DNA of 64,000 nt from Pseudarthrobacter oxydans. Lineage in GTDB: Bacteria; Actinomycetota; Actinomycetes; Actinomycetales; Micrococcaceae. Position numbers and translations under genes: made by a program. Under the pieces are notes generated by a model. The model did not search any database. It was not told the origin of the DNA and worked only from the letters and a program-made list of their open reading frames with translations. The stretch is from contig NZ_JABTYH010000018.1 in NCBI RefSeq assembly GCF_013314975.1, forward strand, positions 1 to 64,000, in the 5' to 3' direction. Below, piece by piece: positions 54,210 through 63,280 of the stretch (the first letter of the stretch is position 1; every line of letters starts with the position of its first letter).

Positions 54210-55463
54210 TTAGGCGCCGATGATGTTGTACTCGGGTCCGAACGGGAACTTGGTGATGTTCTCCGCGCCGTCCTCGCCCACCACCAGGATGTCGTGCTCG
54301 CGGTACCCGCCGGCACCCGGCTGGCCCTCGAGGACGGTGATCATCGGTTCCATGGAGACCACCATGCCCGGTTCCAGCACCGTGTCGATGTCCTCGCGGA
54401 GCTCGAGTCCGGCTTCGCGGCCGTAGTAGTGGCTCAGGACGCCGAACGAGTGGCCGTAGCCGAAGGTGCGGTTGGCCAGGAGCCCGTAGCCCACGTAGAT
54501 CTCGTTGAGCTCGGCGGCGATGTCCTTGCAGACGGCGCCGGGCTTGATGAGTTCCAGGCCGCGCTTGTGGACTTCCACGTTGATGTTCCACAGCTCCAGT
54601 GAGCGGGCATCCGGTTCACCGTAGAACAGGGTGCGCTCCAGCGCCGTGTAGTAGCCCGAGGTCATGGGGAAGCAGTTCAGGGACAGGATGTCGTGTTCCT
54701 GGATCTTGCGGGTGGTGGCCCAGTTGTGGGCGCCGTCGGTGTTGATGCCGGACTGGAACCACACCCAGGTGTCGCGGATTTCGGAGTCGGGGAAGGTCCT
54801 GGCGATTTCATGGACCATGGCCTCGGTGCCGATCAGGGCAACCTCGTACTCGGTGATCCCGGCGGTGATGGCGTTGCGGATAGCTTCGCCGCCGAGGTCG
54901 CCGATGCGTGCGCCGTGCTTGATGACCTCGATTTCCTCGGCGGACTTGATCATGCGCTGGCGCATGGCGGCCTGGGCCACGTCCACCAGGGTGGCGGACG
55001 GGAAGGCCGCCTGGATCTTGTTCCGGTTGTCCAGCGGCAGCGAGTCGTCCTCGACGCCGAGGCGGCGCGGGTTGATGCCGCGGGTCCGCAGGACTTCCTG
55101 GATGGCGAAGATGTAGTTGTCGCGGCGCCAGTCCGTGTAGACGATGTTGTCGCCGTAGCTGCGGCGCCAGGGCATTCCGGCGTCGATATTGGCGGTGACG
55201 GTGACGGTGTCATCCTTGGTGACCACCATGCCGTAGGAGCGGCCGAAGGTGGTGAAGAGGAAGTCTGAGTAGTACTTGATGGAGTGGTAGCTGGTGAGGA
55301 CGACGGCGTCCAGGTCCTTCTCGGCCATGATGCGGCGCAGGCCGGCCAGGCGGCGCTCAAACTCGGTGTCGGAGAACGTGAGGCTCACCTTCTCGCCGTT
55401 CTTGAGGATCTTGGTGCGCTCGAGTTCGGCGACAGTGGTGGCGTTTTCGGTGGTGATGGTCAT
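54210..55463 (-). CDS. Creatinase (creatine amidinohydrolase)
   Basis: Hydrolyses creatine to sarcosine and urea; an M24 (pita-bread) family enzyme without metal requirement. It has 417 residues. I recognise it by extensive agreement with Pseudomonas creatinase: SYHSIKYYSDFL, TANIDAGMPWRRS, YTDWRRDNY, WFQSGINTDGAHN (catalytic His about 246, equivalent to His232), SLNCFPMTSGYYTALERTLF, TFGYGHSFGVLSHYYGREAG and VLEPGMVVSMEPM. It lies between the MFS gene and iclR on one strand. A related Xaa-Pro-type peptidase is unlikely given this identity. Confidence 0.9.
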   Translation of the reverse strand: MTITTENATTVAELERTKILKNGEKVSLTFSDTEFERRLAGLRRIMAEKDLDAVVLTSYHSIKYYSDFLFTTFGRSYGMVVTKDDTVTVTANIDAGMPWRRSYGDNIVYTDWRRDNYIFAIQEVLRTRGINPRRLGVEDDSLPLDNRNKIQAAFPSATLVDVAQAAMRQRMIKSAEEIEVIKHGARIGDLGGEAIRNAITAGITEYEVALIGTEAMVHEIARTFPDSEIRDTWVWFQSGINTDGAHNWATTRKIQEHDILSLNCFPMTSGYYTALERTLFYGEPDARSLELWNINVEVHKRGLELIKPGAVCKDIAAELNEIYVGYGLLANRTFGYGHSFGVLSHYYGREAGLELREDIDTVLEPGMVVSMEPMITVLEGQPGAGGYREHDILVVGEDGAENITKFPFGPEYNIIGA

Positions 55464-55526
55464 CGTGGCGATGCCTTTCTCTCGTGCATTTGTTGAGGTG
55501 CAGTTGGTTTTGGTGTGGGGGGGAAG

Positions 55527-56870
55527 CTATTCGTGCCGCAGGGGCTCTTTGCAGGTTTCCCTGGAGAGCGACACGGCAATGAGGGAGACGACGGCGGCAG
55601 CCACCAGGTACCAGGCCGGAGCCAGGTCGCTTGCGGTTGCGGCGATGAGGAGTGTCGCCATGAACGGGGCGGTGCCGCCGAACAGGGCGTTGGAGAGGTT
55701 GAAGCTGACCGCAAAGCCGCTGTAGCGCACCCGGGTGGGGAACATTTCCGCCAGGAAGCTGGGGAGTGTGCCGTCGTTGAGGGTGAGCATGGCGCCCAGC
55801 AGGATCTGGACCAGGACGATGACCAGGAAGTTGCCGGTGCCGAGCAGTGCGAAGGCGGGGACGGTCAGGACAATGAAGGCAACCGATGCGCTGATCAGCA
55901 CCTTCTTGCGCCCGTACCGGTCCGAGAGCATGCCGGTGAGGAAGATGAAGCCGATGTAGGTGATCAGCGCGATGGTGGTGGCAAGGAATGATTCGGTTTC
56001 GCCCAGGCCCAGTTCCGAGGACAGGTAGGTGGGCATGTAGCTGAGGATCACGTAGAAGCCGACGGCGTTGAGCAGCACGGCGCCGACGGCCTGCAGCAGC
56101 TGCCGCCAGTGGTTGCGGAAGAGGCTGGAGACAGGGGCCTTGACGGCGTGGTCCTCGGCGGCCAGTTCACGGAATACGGGGGTGTCCTCAAGCTTGGTCC
56201 GGATGTACCGGCCGATCAGGCCCATGGGGGCTGCCAGCAGGAAAGGCAGCCGCCAGCCCCAGCTCTGCATCGCCTCGGTGGAGAGAAGGGTGGTCAGCAG
56301 GCCGGCCATGAGTGAGCCCAGGAGCAGGCCGGCGGCGGTGCTCGCGGGGACGACTGCGGCGTACAGGCCACGCCGGTTGGCTGGGGCGTACTCCACCAGG
56401 AAGGCCGAGGCACCCGCGTATTCACCGGAGGCAGAGAAGCCCTGGACCACCCTGATGATCAGGAGCAGGACGGGCGCCCAGATGCCGATGGTGTCGTAGC
56501 CCGGAATCAGCGCTATGCAGAACGTGGCTCCGGACATGATGAGGATGGAGAGGGAGAGTGCTGTCCGCCGTCCCACCCTGTCGCCGATGTGGCCCCAGAC
56601 GAAGCCGCCGAGCGGGCGCACCAGGAAGGAGATGGCAAAAAGGGCGAAGGTCAGCAGCAGCCCGGTCTGCGGATCGGATTCCGGGAAGAAGACCGTTGCG
56701 ATAGTGACGGCCAGGTAGCCGTAGACGGCGTAGTCGAACCATTCAACGAAGTTGCCGATGAAGCTGGCAGCGATGACCCGGCGCCGCGTTTCCTTGCTGA
56801 CGGCACTGTCGGCAGGTGCGGGACGCGGGTCGCTCACGATGCTGCCCGGGGAGGAAGTTTCGTTACTCAT
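55527..56870 (-). CDS. MFS metabolite:H+ symporter (MHS type), probable creatine/betaine-like uptake
   Basis: It has 447 residues and 12 transmembrane helices. FIGNFVEWFDYAVYGYLA starts helix 1, GGFVWGHIGDRVGRRTAL is the MFS loop 2-3 motif, and FSASGEYAGASAFLVEYAP is typical of the proline/betaine/shikimate (MHS) branch. The substrate is inferred as creatine or a related N-methyl compound from its position before creatinase. ATG 56870 follows GGTGGA. The promoter (56920-56948) and operator lie directly upstream. Confidence 0.9.
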   Translation of the reverse strand: MSNETSSPGSIVSDPRPAPADSAVSKETRRRVIAASFIGNFVEWFDYAVYGYLAVTIATVFFPESDPQTGLLLTFALFAISFLVRPLGGFVWGHIGDRVGRRTALSLSILIMSGATFCIALIPGYDTIGIWAPVLLLIIRVVQGFSASGEYAGASAFLVEYAPANRRGLYAAVVPASTAAGLLLGSLMAGLLTTLLSTEAMQSWGWRLPFLLAAPMGLIGRYIRTKLEDTPVFRELAAEDHAVKAPVSSLFRNHWRQLLQAVGAVLLNAVGFYVILSYMPTYLSSELGLGETESFLATTIALITYIGFIFLTGMLSDRYGRKKVLISASVAFIVLTVPAFALLGTGNFLVIVLVQILLGAMLTLNDGTLPSFLAEMFPTRVRYSGFAVSFNLSNALFGGTAPFMATLLIAATASDLAPAWYLVAAAVVSLIAVSLSRETCKEPLRHE

Positions 56871-56890
56871 ATGTCCACCAAAGTGTTGTG

Positions 56891-56918
56891 GTTGCATTCA
56901 GCGCAACGCTGTTGCAAC
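56891..56918. promoter_or_regulatory. Candidate IclR operator, site 1
   Basis: GTTGC-ATTCAGC-GCAAC-GCT-GTTGC, then AAC. The palindrome GTTGC-N7-GCAAC is followed by a direct GTTGC repeat 20 bp from the first. It overlaps the predicted transcription start of the MFS operon, which suggests repression. Confidence 0.6.
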
Positions 56919-56919
56919 A

Positions 56920-56948
56920 GACTAAGGCGTGATGGCCGCCACAGTCAA
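56920..56948 (-). promoter_or_regulatory. Predicted promoter of the MFS-creatinase-iclR operon
   Basis: On the minus strand TTGACT (56948-56943), a 17-bp spacer, then TTAGTC (56925-56920). The start point would be near 56913, inside operator site 1. Confidence 0.5.
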
Positions 56949-57058
56949 TGGTTTCGAGGCGGCGAATTACAGTTCCGGAAAAGGCCAATTTGAGGAGCGC
57001 CAAATCAACCCCAGCACTTGGGCCACACTTATGGGCTGGGGAGATTGAAACCCCAAGA

Positions 57059-57083
57059 GTTGCTTTGAATGCAATAGAGTTGC
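57059..57083. promoter_or_regulatory. Candidate IclR operator, site 2
   Basis: GTTGC-TTTGAAT-GCAAT-AGA-GTTGC: the same spacing as site 1 with different filler sequence. It lies about 60-90 bp upstream of the predicted plus-strand promoter, which would suit activation or looping. Confidence 0.55.
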
Positions 57084-57145
57084 GGAAAGCTTGCGCACTA
57101 ACCTCGCCCGCCCGGCGCCCAGGCAGGTCCAACCGCGCGGTTCTA

Positions 57146-57174
57146 TTGACACCCACTACGGCGACTGACATATT
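57146..57174 (+). promoter_or_regulatory. Predicted promoter of the formaldehyde/formate operon
   Basis: TTGACA (57146-57151), a 17-bp spacer, then CATATT (57169-57174). The leader to the ATG would be about 190 nt. A partial GTTGT-N7-GCAAT site follows at 57199-57215. Confidence 0.45.
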
Positions 57175-57369
57175 TCGAGTAAGCGCTATACGCACCGTGT
57201 TGTGCATTACGCAATTGGGGAGGCCCGGACGGAGGGTCGGGGAGGCACGACCACCCGTTCGGGTGCCTGCCACCCGTCCCTTTGGGTAGCCGTCCGGAAG
57301 CGTCGCAGCTTCTAGACTTGGGAGTCGGGCCGGGATCTTTGTCCGGCCAACGAAAGGAACACAGGAATC

Positions 57370-58455
57370 ATGGTTCATAAAGTCAAGGCAGTCATCGCCA
57401 AGGAAAAGAACGCTCCGGTGTCAGTGGAGACCATCCTGGTGCCGGATCCGGGCCCGGGCGAGGCCCTGGTGGACATCCTGACGTGCGGTGTCTGCCACAC
57501 GGACCTGCACTACAAGCAGGGCGCCATCAACGACGATTTCCCCTTCCTGCTGGGCCATGAAGCCACCGGTGTGGTCAGCGCTGTGGGTGACGGCGTTACC
57601 TCCGTCGCCCCCGGCGACCGCGTCATCCTGAACTGGCGCGCCGTGTGCGGTGAATGCCGCGCGTGCGCCAAGGGACAGCCCCAGTACTGTTTCAACACCG
57701 CCAACGCCACCCGGAAGATGACCCTGGAGGACGGCACGGAGCTCTCCCCCGCACTGGGGATCGGGGCCTTCGCCGAAAAAACCCTCGTCGCTGCGGGACA
57801 GTGCACCAAGGTGGATCCCGAGGCTGATGCGGCCGCCGTCGGCCTGCTGGGCTGCGGCATCATGGCCGGCATCGGCGCCGCCATCAACACCGGTGAGGTC
57901 AAGCGCGGCGAGTCCGTGGCGGTGATCGGCTGCGGCGGTGTGGGCATCGCCGCGATCGCCGGCGCCAAGCTCGCCGGCGCCACCACGATCATCGCCGTGG
58001 ACATCGACGCCAACAAGGTGGACATGGCCACATCCCTCGGCGCCACGCACGGCATCGACTCCAGCAAAGAGGACCCCGTCGAGGCCATCCGCGCCCTCAC
58101 CGGAGGCAACGGGGCGGACGTGGTGATTGACGCCGTCGGCCGTCCTGAAACGTACAAGCAGGCGTTCTACGCCCGCGACCTCGCCGGACGCGTGGTCCTG
58201 GTGGGCGTCCCGACGCCGGCCATGCAGCTTGAACTGCCGCTGCTGGACGTCTTCGGCCGCGGCGGCTCGCTCAAGTCCTCCTGGTACGGCGACTGCCTGC
58301 CCTCCCGCGACTTCCCCATGCTGGTGGCGCACTACAAGCAGGGCAACCTGGACCTGGACGCGTTCGTGACCGAACGGATCACCATCGACCAGGTGGAGGA
58401 AGCCTTCGACAAGATGCACGAGGGCAAGGTCCTGCGTTCGGTGGTGGAGCTCTAA
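57370..58455 (+). CDS. S-(hydroxymethyl)mycothiol dehydrogenase (mycothiol-dependent formaldehyde dehydrogenase)
   Basis: NAD-dependent zinc alcohol dehydrogenase that oxidises the formaldehyde-mycothiol adduct. It has 361 residues. Catalytic zinc ligands: Cys39 in TCGVCHTD and His63-Glu64 in GHEATG. Structural zinc Cys at 93, 96, 99 and 107 in [20 protein letters not shown], which is typical of the mycothiol form. The Rossmann motif GCGGVG is near 182-187. The ATG follows GAAAGGAA. It is fused by a 1-bp overlap (TAATG) to the MBL gene. Formaldehyde from sarcosine demethylation is the natural substrate source here. Confidence 0.92.
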   Translation: MVHKVKAVIAKEKNAPVSVETILVPDPGPGEALVDILTCGVCHTDLHYKQGAINDDFPFLLGHEATGVVSAVGDGVTSVAPGDRVILNWRAVCGECRACAKGQPQYCFNTANATRKMTLEDGTELSPALGIGAFAEKTLVAAGQCTKVDPEADAAAVGLLGCGIMAGIGAAINTGEVKRGESVAVIGCGGVGIAAIAGAKLAGATTIIAVDIDANKVDMATSLGATHGIDSSKEDPVEAIRALTGGNGADVVIDAVGRPETYKQAFYARDLAGRVVLVGVPTPAMQLELPLLDVFGRGGSLKSSWYGDCLPSRDFPMLVAHYKQGNLDLDAFVTERITIDQVEEAFDKMHEGKVLRSVVEL

Positions 58456-59072
58456 TGGTCGCCATCGAGAACCTGGTCACCTCGGGGACATTTTCGCTCG
58501 ACGGCGGCACCTGGGACGTGGACAACAACGTCTGGATCGTAGGCAATGACGAGGAGTGCGTGATCATCGACTCCCCGCACGACGCCGCCGCGATCATCAA
58601 CCAGGTCCGCAGCCGGAAGGTCAAGGCCATCCTGCTCACGCATGCGCACAACGACCACATCGGTGCTGCCCGCGAGGTTGCCGACGCCGTGGGCGCCCCG
58701 ATCTACCTGAACCCCGAGGACCTGGTCCTCTGGGAACAGGTGTACCCGGACGCGCACCCGGACCGGGAACTGGCCGACGGCGACGTGTTCGAAGTGGGCG
58801 GTGCAACACTGAAGGCCATCCACACCCCCGGCCATTCCCCGGGCTCCACCTGCTTCTACCTGGAAAGCGAAGGAACGGTCTTCACCGGAGACACGATGTT
58901 CAACGGCGGCCCGGGTGCCACAGGACGGTCCTACAGCGACTACCCCACCATCCTGGCCTCCATCCGGGAACGCCTGCTCACCCTCCCGCCCGGGACTGTG
59001 GTCCGCACCGGCCACGGGGACAACACCACCATCGCGGCCGAAACGGAAACGCTGGCGAAGGTTTCGCAGTAG
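58455..59072 (+). CDS. MBL-fold hydrolase
   Basis: Metallo-beta-lactamase-fold enzyme of 205 residues. The metal site THAHNDHIG gives His63, His65, Asp67 and His68. Further ligands are His in HTPGHSPGS, Asp in FTGDTMF and His in RTGHGDN. It overlaps the mycothiol-dependent dehydrogenase gene by 1 bp. That constant partnership suggests a thioesterase step on S-formylmycothiol, giving formate and mycothiol (glyoxalase-II-like); this is inference. A GC-rich hairpin follows. Confidence 0.88.
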   Translation: MVAIENLVTSGTFSLDGGTWDVDNNVWIVGNDEECVIIDSPHDAAAIINQVRSRKVKAILLTHAHNDHIGAAREVADAVGAPIYLNPEDLVLWEQVYPDAHPDRELADGDVFEVGGATLKAIHTPGHSPGSTCFYLESEGTVFTGDTMFNGGPGATGRSYSDYPTILASIRERLLTLPPGTVVRTGHGDNTTIAAETETLAKVSQ

Positions 59073-59095
59073 CCGTCGAGCTGAGCATCGCGCGG

Positions 59096-59121
59096 GGCGC
59101 GCCGGGATTACCCGGCGCGCC
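59096..59121 (+). terminator. Hairpin between MBL hydrolase and FDH-like gene
   Basis: A perfect 11-bp stem (GGCGCGCCGGG with CCCGGCGCGCC) around an ATTA loop, 24 bp after the MBL stop. There is no U-run. It could be a partial terminator or mRNA-stability element within the operon. Confidence 0.45.
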
Positions 59122-59207
59122 TTCGCGGCGCCAGCGGCAACCGCGCCTTCGTGGCGCCCACGCAACACAGTACAAACACCACGCATGCCGGTAAGGAAGT
59201 TGGAACA

Positions 59208-61562
59208 ATGAAGTTCGGTAAGCAGCCCGCCCCCGTTGCGGACATTGACGAGGACAACCTCGAAGTCCATAAGCCCAAGGCCGAGGCGGCAGGCGTGAAG
59301 GCCGTGATGGTGGCGCTGGAACGCGCGGTGGCCCAGGCCGGGGTGGCCCGCACGGCGCACTCGCTGCTGCGGCTGAACCAGCGGGGCGGTTTCGACTGCC
59401 CGGGCTGCGCGTGGCCGGAGTCGGACAAGAAGCGCAAGACCGCCGAGTTCTGCGAGAACGGCGCCAAGGCGGTGGCCGAGGAAAACACCCTCCGCACCGT
59501 CGGTGCCGAGTTCTGGGCCAGGCATTCGATCGCCGAGCTCTCGACGAAGACCGAGTACTGGCTGGGCAACCAGGGCCGGCTGAGTGAACCCGTGGTGATC
59601 CGGGCAGGCGAGAGCCACTATTCACCGATCTCCTGGGGTGATGCCTTCGACCTGATCGGCGAGCATGTGCGGGCCACCACGGCCGACCGTTGCGTTTTCT
59701 ACACCTCCGGGCGCACCGCGAACGAGACGGCGTTTATGTACCAGCTGTTCGCTCGGGCTTTGGGCACCAACAACCTGCCGGACTGCTCCAACATGTGCCA
59801 CGAGTCCTCGGGTTCGGCTCTGAACCCGACCATCGGGATTGGCAAGGGGACCGTGTCCCTGGACGATATCCATGATTCCGAGCTGATCTTCGTGGTGGGG
59901 CAGAACCCCGGGACCAACCATCCGCGGATGCTGTCCGCGCTGAAGGAATGCAAGGACAAGGGCGGCAAAGTGGTGGCGGTCAACCCGCTGCCCGAGGCCG
60001 GGCTGTTCAACTTCAAGGACCCGCAGACCGTCTCCGGCGTGGTGGGCGGCGGCACGCCGCTTGCCGACGAATACCTGCAGATCAAGGTCGGCGGTGACCT
60101 GGCACTGTTCCAGGCCCTTGGCCACCTGCTCCTGGCGGAGGAAGAGCGGAACCCGGGCACCGTCGTCGACCATTCCTTCATCGAGGCGCAGACAGACGGG
60201 TTCGCCGCCTACCGCGAGGCCCGCGGCAGCCTGGACTGGGCCGAAACCGAGAAGGCCACCGGGCTGACCCGGGAGCAGATCGAGACCGTTGCCGGGATGC
60301 TCATCAAGTCCAAGGCCACCATCTTCTGCTGGGCCCTGGGCGTCACCCAGCAGCCGCACTCGGTGGACACCATCAAGGAGATGGTCAACGTCCTGCTGCT
60401 GCAGGGCAACTTCGGCAAGCCCGGAGCCGGCGCCTGCCCGGTCCGCGGGCACTCCAACGTCCAGGGCGACCGCACCATGGGCATCTGGGAAAAACCCAAG
60501 GAATGGCTGCTGGAGGCGCTGGACACCGAGTTCGGGATCACCTCACCCCGGCACCACGGGTATGACGCCGTGGAAGCGATGGAGGCGTTCGAACGCAACG
60601 AGGTGGACGTTTTTGTGTCCATGGGCGGCAACTTCTCCCTGGCCTGCTCCGACACCGAGACCCTGGAAGCCGGCATGCAGCGGATCGGCCTGACCGTGCA
60701 CATCTCCACCAAGCCCAACCGCTCCCACATCGTCCACGGGCGCACCTCGCTGATCCTGCCCACCCTGGGCCGGACGGACAAGGACGACAAGCACCCCAAC
60801 GGCGCACAGTTCCTCTCCGTGGAGGACTCGATGTCCGTGGTCCACTCCACCCAGGGCAGGCTCACGCCGGTCTCCGAGCACCTGCTCGCCGAACCCGTCA
60901 TCGTGGCACGGATGGCCGAGGCCGCGTTCGGCCCGGACCACCCCGTGGACTGGAAAGCCATGGCCGAGGACTACGACGTGATCCGCGACCACATCGCCCG
61001 CGTGCTGCCCGGCTTCGAAGACTTCAACGCCAGGATCCGGACCAAGAACGGGTTCGTCCTGCCCAACCCGCCGCGCGATACCCGGTCCTTCAAAACCGAC
61101 ATCGGCCGGGGCCGGTTCACCGTGAGCCCGCTGGAATACCTCACCCCGCCCGACGGGCACCTGGTGCTCCAGACCATCCGCAGCCACGACCAGTACAACA
61201 CCACCTTCTACGGCCAGGACGACCGCTACCGTGGCATCTCCAGCGGCCGCCGGGTGATCCTGGTGCACCCCGAGGACCTGGTGGAGCTGGGCTTCAAGGA
61301 CCGGGACCTGGTGGACGTGGTCAGCACCTTCCGCGGCCACGACCGGCAGGCCGACAAGTTCCGCCTGATCGCCTACCCCACCGCCAAGGGTTGTGCCGCC
61401 GCGTACTTCCCCGAAGCCAACGCCCTGGTCCACAAGGAAAACGTGGCCCGCGAATCCAACACCCCCGGCTTCAAAGCCATGTTCGTCCGGTTCGTGCCGC
61501 ACCTCGCGGAAACCACCGACCAGGATTCTTCCGGGCAACTGGAGCCTGCCACGGCGGGATAG
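59208..61562 (+). CDS. FdhF/YdeP-family molybdopterin oxidoreductase (formate dehydrogenase-like)
   Basis: It has 784 residues and is cytosolic, with no Tat signal. The N-terminal Cys pair GFDCPGCAWPE (Cys64, Cys67) and a later Cys (FCENG) may bind a [4Fe-4S] cluster. The molybdopterin domains carry CVFYTSGRTANE, the CSNMCHESSG segment (Cys193, Cys197) and VGQNPGTNHPRML. The C-terminal molydopterin-dinucleotide-binding domain is around IRSHDQYNTTFYG. Formate oxidation is inferred from its place after formaldehyde dehydrogenase. YdeP-type proteins have unproven substrates, so this is a moderate claim. TAAGGAAG lies upstream of ATG 59208. Confidence 0.85.
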   Translation: MKFGKQPAPVADIDEDNLEVHKPKAEAAGVKAVMVALERAVAQAGVARTAHSLLRLNQRGGFDCPGCAWPESDKKRKTAEFCENGAKAVAEENTLRTVGAEFWARHSIAELSTKTEYWLGNQGRLSEPVVIRAGESHYSPISWGDAFDLIGEHVRATTADRCVFYTSGRTANETAFMYQLFARALGTNNLPDCSNMCHESSGSALNPTIGIGKGTVSLDDIHDSELIFVVGQNPGTNHPRMLSALKECKDKGGKVVAVNPLPEAGLFNFKDPQTVSGVVGGGTPLADEYLQIKVGGDLALFQALGHLLLAEEERNPGTVVDHSFIEAQTDGFAAYREARGSLDWAETEKATGLTREQIETVAGMLIKSKATIFCWALGVTQQPHSVDTIKEMVNVLLLQGNFGKPGAGACPVRGHSNVQGDRTMGIWEKPKEWLLEALDTEFGITSPRHHGYDAVEAMEAFERNEVDVFVSMGGNFSLACSDTETLEAGMQRIGLTVHISTKPNRSHIVHGRTSLILPTLGRTDKDDKHPNGAQFLSVEDSMSVVHSTQGRLTPVSEHLLAEPVIVARMAEAAFGPDHPVDWKAMAEDYDVIRDHIARVLPGFEDFNARIRTKNGFVLPNPPRDTRSFKTDIGRGRFTVSPLEYLTPPDGHLVLQTIRSHDQYNTTFYGQDDRYRGISSGRRVILVHPEDLVELGFKDRDLVDVVSTFRGHDRQADKFRLIAYPTAKGCAAAYFPEANALVHKENVARESNTPGFKAMFVRFVPHLAETTDQDSSGQLEPATAG

Positions 61563-61662
61563 CCCCCGCGGCGCTCCTACCGGCAGAACGACGACGGCGG
61601 CACGCGGCAGGTGCCCGTGTCGCCGTCGGTGTTTCATCCACACGCCGGTGGCCGATGCGTAG

Positions 61663-63160
61663 TCACGCGCGGACGCGGAGGAAGCGCTCCAAGGCGTCCT
61701 CTCCCGGCGACTGGGCAGTGTGCAGGAAATCCGCCGTACCTAGCTTCAGCTGGCTCGGCCAGTGGGGTGGTTCCCAGTCCTGGTGTTCGCTTTTGTAGTG
61801 GCGACCGGTGGGTGAGGTCCAGCCGGGTGGTTGGTTTTTGGTGGCTGGTGTTGGTTTCCAGCCGCTGGTGTGCCGGAGTTTGTGGTGTTTCGGGCAGGGC
61901 TGTCCCAGGTTGCTGATCCCGGTGGTCCCGCCGTGGTGCCAGGCGACGAGGTGGTCTGCCTCGTTGTCGAGGGAGTTGTTGCTGCAGCCGGGGAAGGGGC
62001 ATTTGCCGTCCCTCAGCCTGAGCCAATTCCGCATGGCCTTGGTGACCCGGTAGCTGGTGCGCCCAATTTCCAGTGGTGCCCCGTCCCGCGGGTCGACCAG
62101 GACGCGGTGAAAGGAGTCTGCTCCGTGTGCAACCAGGTTTCGTGCCATGGACGGCGGAACGGGGCCGAACCCGTCCAGCACCGCCGGCTCCTCCGTGAGG
62201 CCCATCAACGAGAACACCGGCACGGTGACCAGGACCTGGGCCCGGATCCCCGGGGAAAGCAGGCCAGCACCGGTTCCTGCACCGGCTCCGTCGCTGTCGC
62301 TTGCTTCCTCGCCGTTACCTGCACTGTTGTCTGCATGGAAGGTTGCACTGGTTCCGCTGGTGAGGATGGCTTCGGCGAATTTGTCGGTCCGGAGTTGGGT
62401 GAGGGTGCGGGGTTCGTTGGGTCCTTGTGCGGCCCGCGCGAGGGCGTTAAGGCGGTTCCAGCCTGCCATGGCCTGGTCGGCGGGGAGGCAGGCCGAGAGC
62501 CAGGCCATGCCGTCCTGGTCCGGCCGGTATTCCACGCGCCGTTCAGCAACCCCCTTGGCATGGCGCTTTTCAATGGATTCGGCGTGGTGGCGGTTCACGC
62601 CAGGTCCGGGCTTTGTGCCGGAGCCGGTGCGCCGGCATTTCGCCGATTGCTGCGGCGGTGGGCGGTTTAGGGACGGACGGGTCGAGGAAGTGGGCTTCCA
62701 AGGCGACGACCCCGGCCGGGTCCAGGGTTGCGGCCTCGTCAACCATGACCAGGGCGTGCTGCCAGGAGATCGTCCCGGACTGCAATGCCGATAACGTCCG
62801 CGGCAACTCCTTGGTCAGCGCGTGGGATACGGACAGGAACGTACCCGCTGCCCGGTGTCCGAGAGCCAAAAGGCAGCCGATTTCCGCCGCGACAGCCATC
62901 TCCTGCGCCTGCACCGGCATATCCGGCGCTATGGCTTGGGCGCTGTCCGCATACTTCACGGCAGCACGGGCCTTCAGGCCTGCGAAACCGGCCTCCACCT
63001 CCCGCACCCCGGCAAGGATGTCCAGGCTCCCCTCCGCCAGCCCGGCCAACGGATCGGCAGCAGAGAACGGCTCCGAACCACACCCGTCCACCTCAGCGTT
63101 GAGCACGGCAAGGGCGGCCCTGATATCCGCAAACGCCCTCGCCACCGCTTCGCTGCCCAT
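61663..63160 (-). pseudogene. DUF222/HNH endonuclease, frameshifted
   Basis: The first frame (63160 to about 62592) encodes a DUF222 N-terminus beginning MGSEAVARAFADIRAAL and ending AHRLRHKARTWRE. The next frame, to the stop at 61663, continues RHHAESIEKRHAKGVAERR and ends with an HNH motif: CPFPGCSNNSLDNEADHLVA, then WHHGG and CPKHHKLRH. Deleting one G from plus-strand GG at 62592-62593 restores a continuous protein of about 498 residues. Members of this family occur in many copies in actinobacteria and may be linked to mobile elements. Sequencing error cannot be ruled out. Confidence 0.88.
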
Positions 63161-63217
63161 AAACCCATCCTGCCAAGGGGGTCCGACAATAAGCCGGGAA
63201 CCGGGCCGGCACACGAA

Positions 63218-63252
63218 AAACCGGGGGCCGCCTGTTCGGCGGCCCCCGGTTT
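63218..63252 (-). terminator. Intrinsic terminator of the GcvT-domain gene
   Basis: A perfect 15-bp stem (63218-63232 with 63238-63252), a 5-nt loop and, on the minus strand, a TTTTT run. It lies 29 bp after the stop at 63281. Confidence 0.85.
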
Positions 63253-63280
63253 CCGATGACAAGTACGGACAGGTTCCGGG

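Larger units (their letters stand above)
56871..57369. other. Divergent regulatory region of the creatine/C1 operons
   Basis: 499 bp without a convincing gene. It is more AT-rich than its neighbours (about 56930-57230). It contains a predicted minus-strand promoter at 56920-56948, tripartite GTTGC operators at 56891-56918 and 57059-57083, a partial one at 57199-57215 and a predicted plus-strand promoter at 57146-57174. Reading frames here lack ribosome-binding sites and coding bias. Confidence 0.65.

Noticed and set aside
56863-57378. Open frames in both directions in the divergent regulatory region
   Set aside because: They overlap promoters and operators, lack ribosome-binding sites and show no codon bias.
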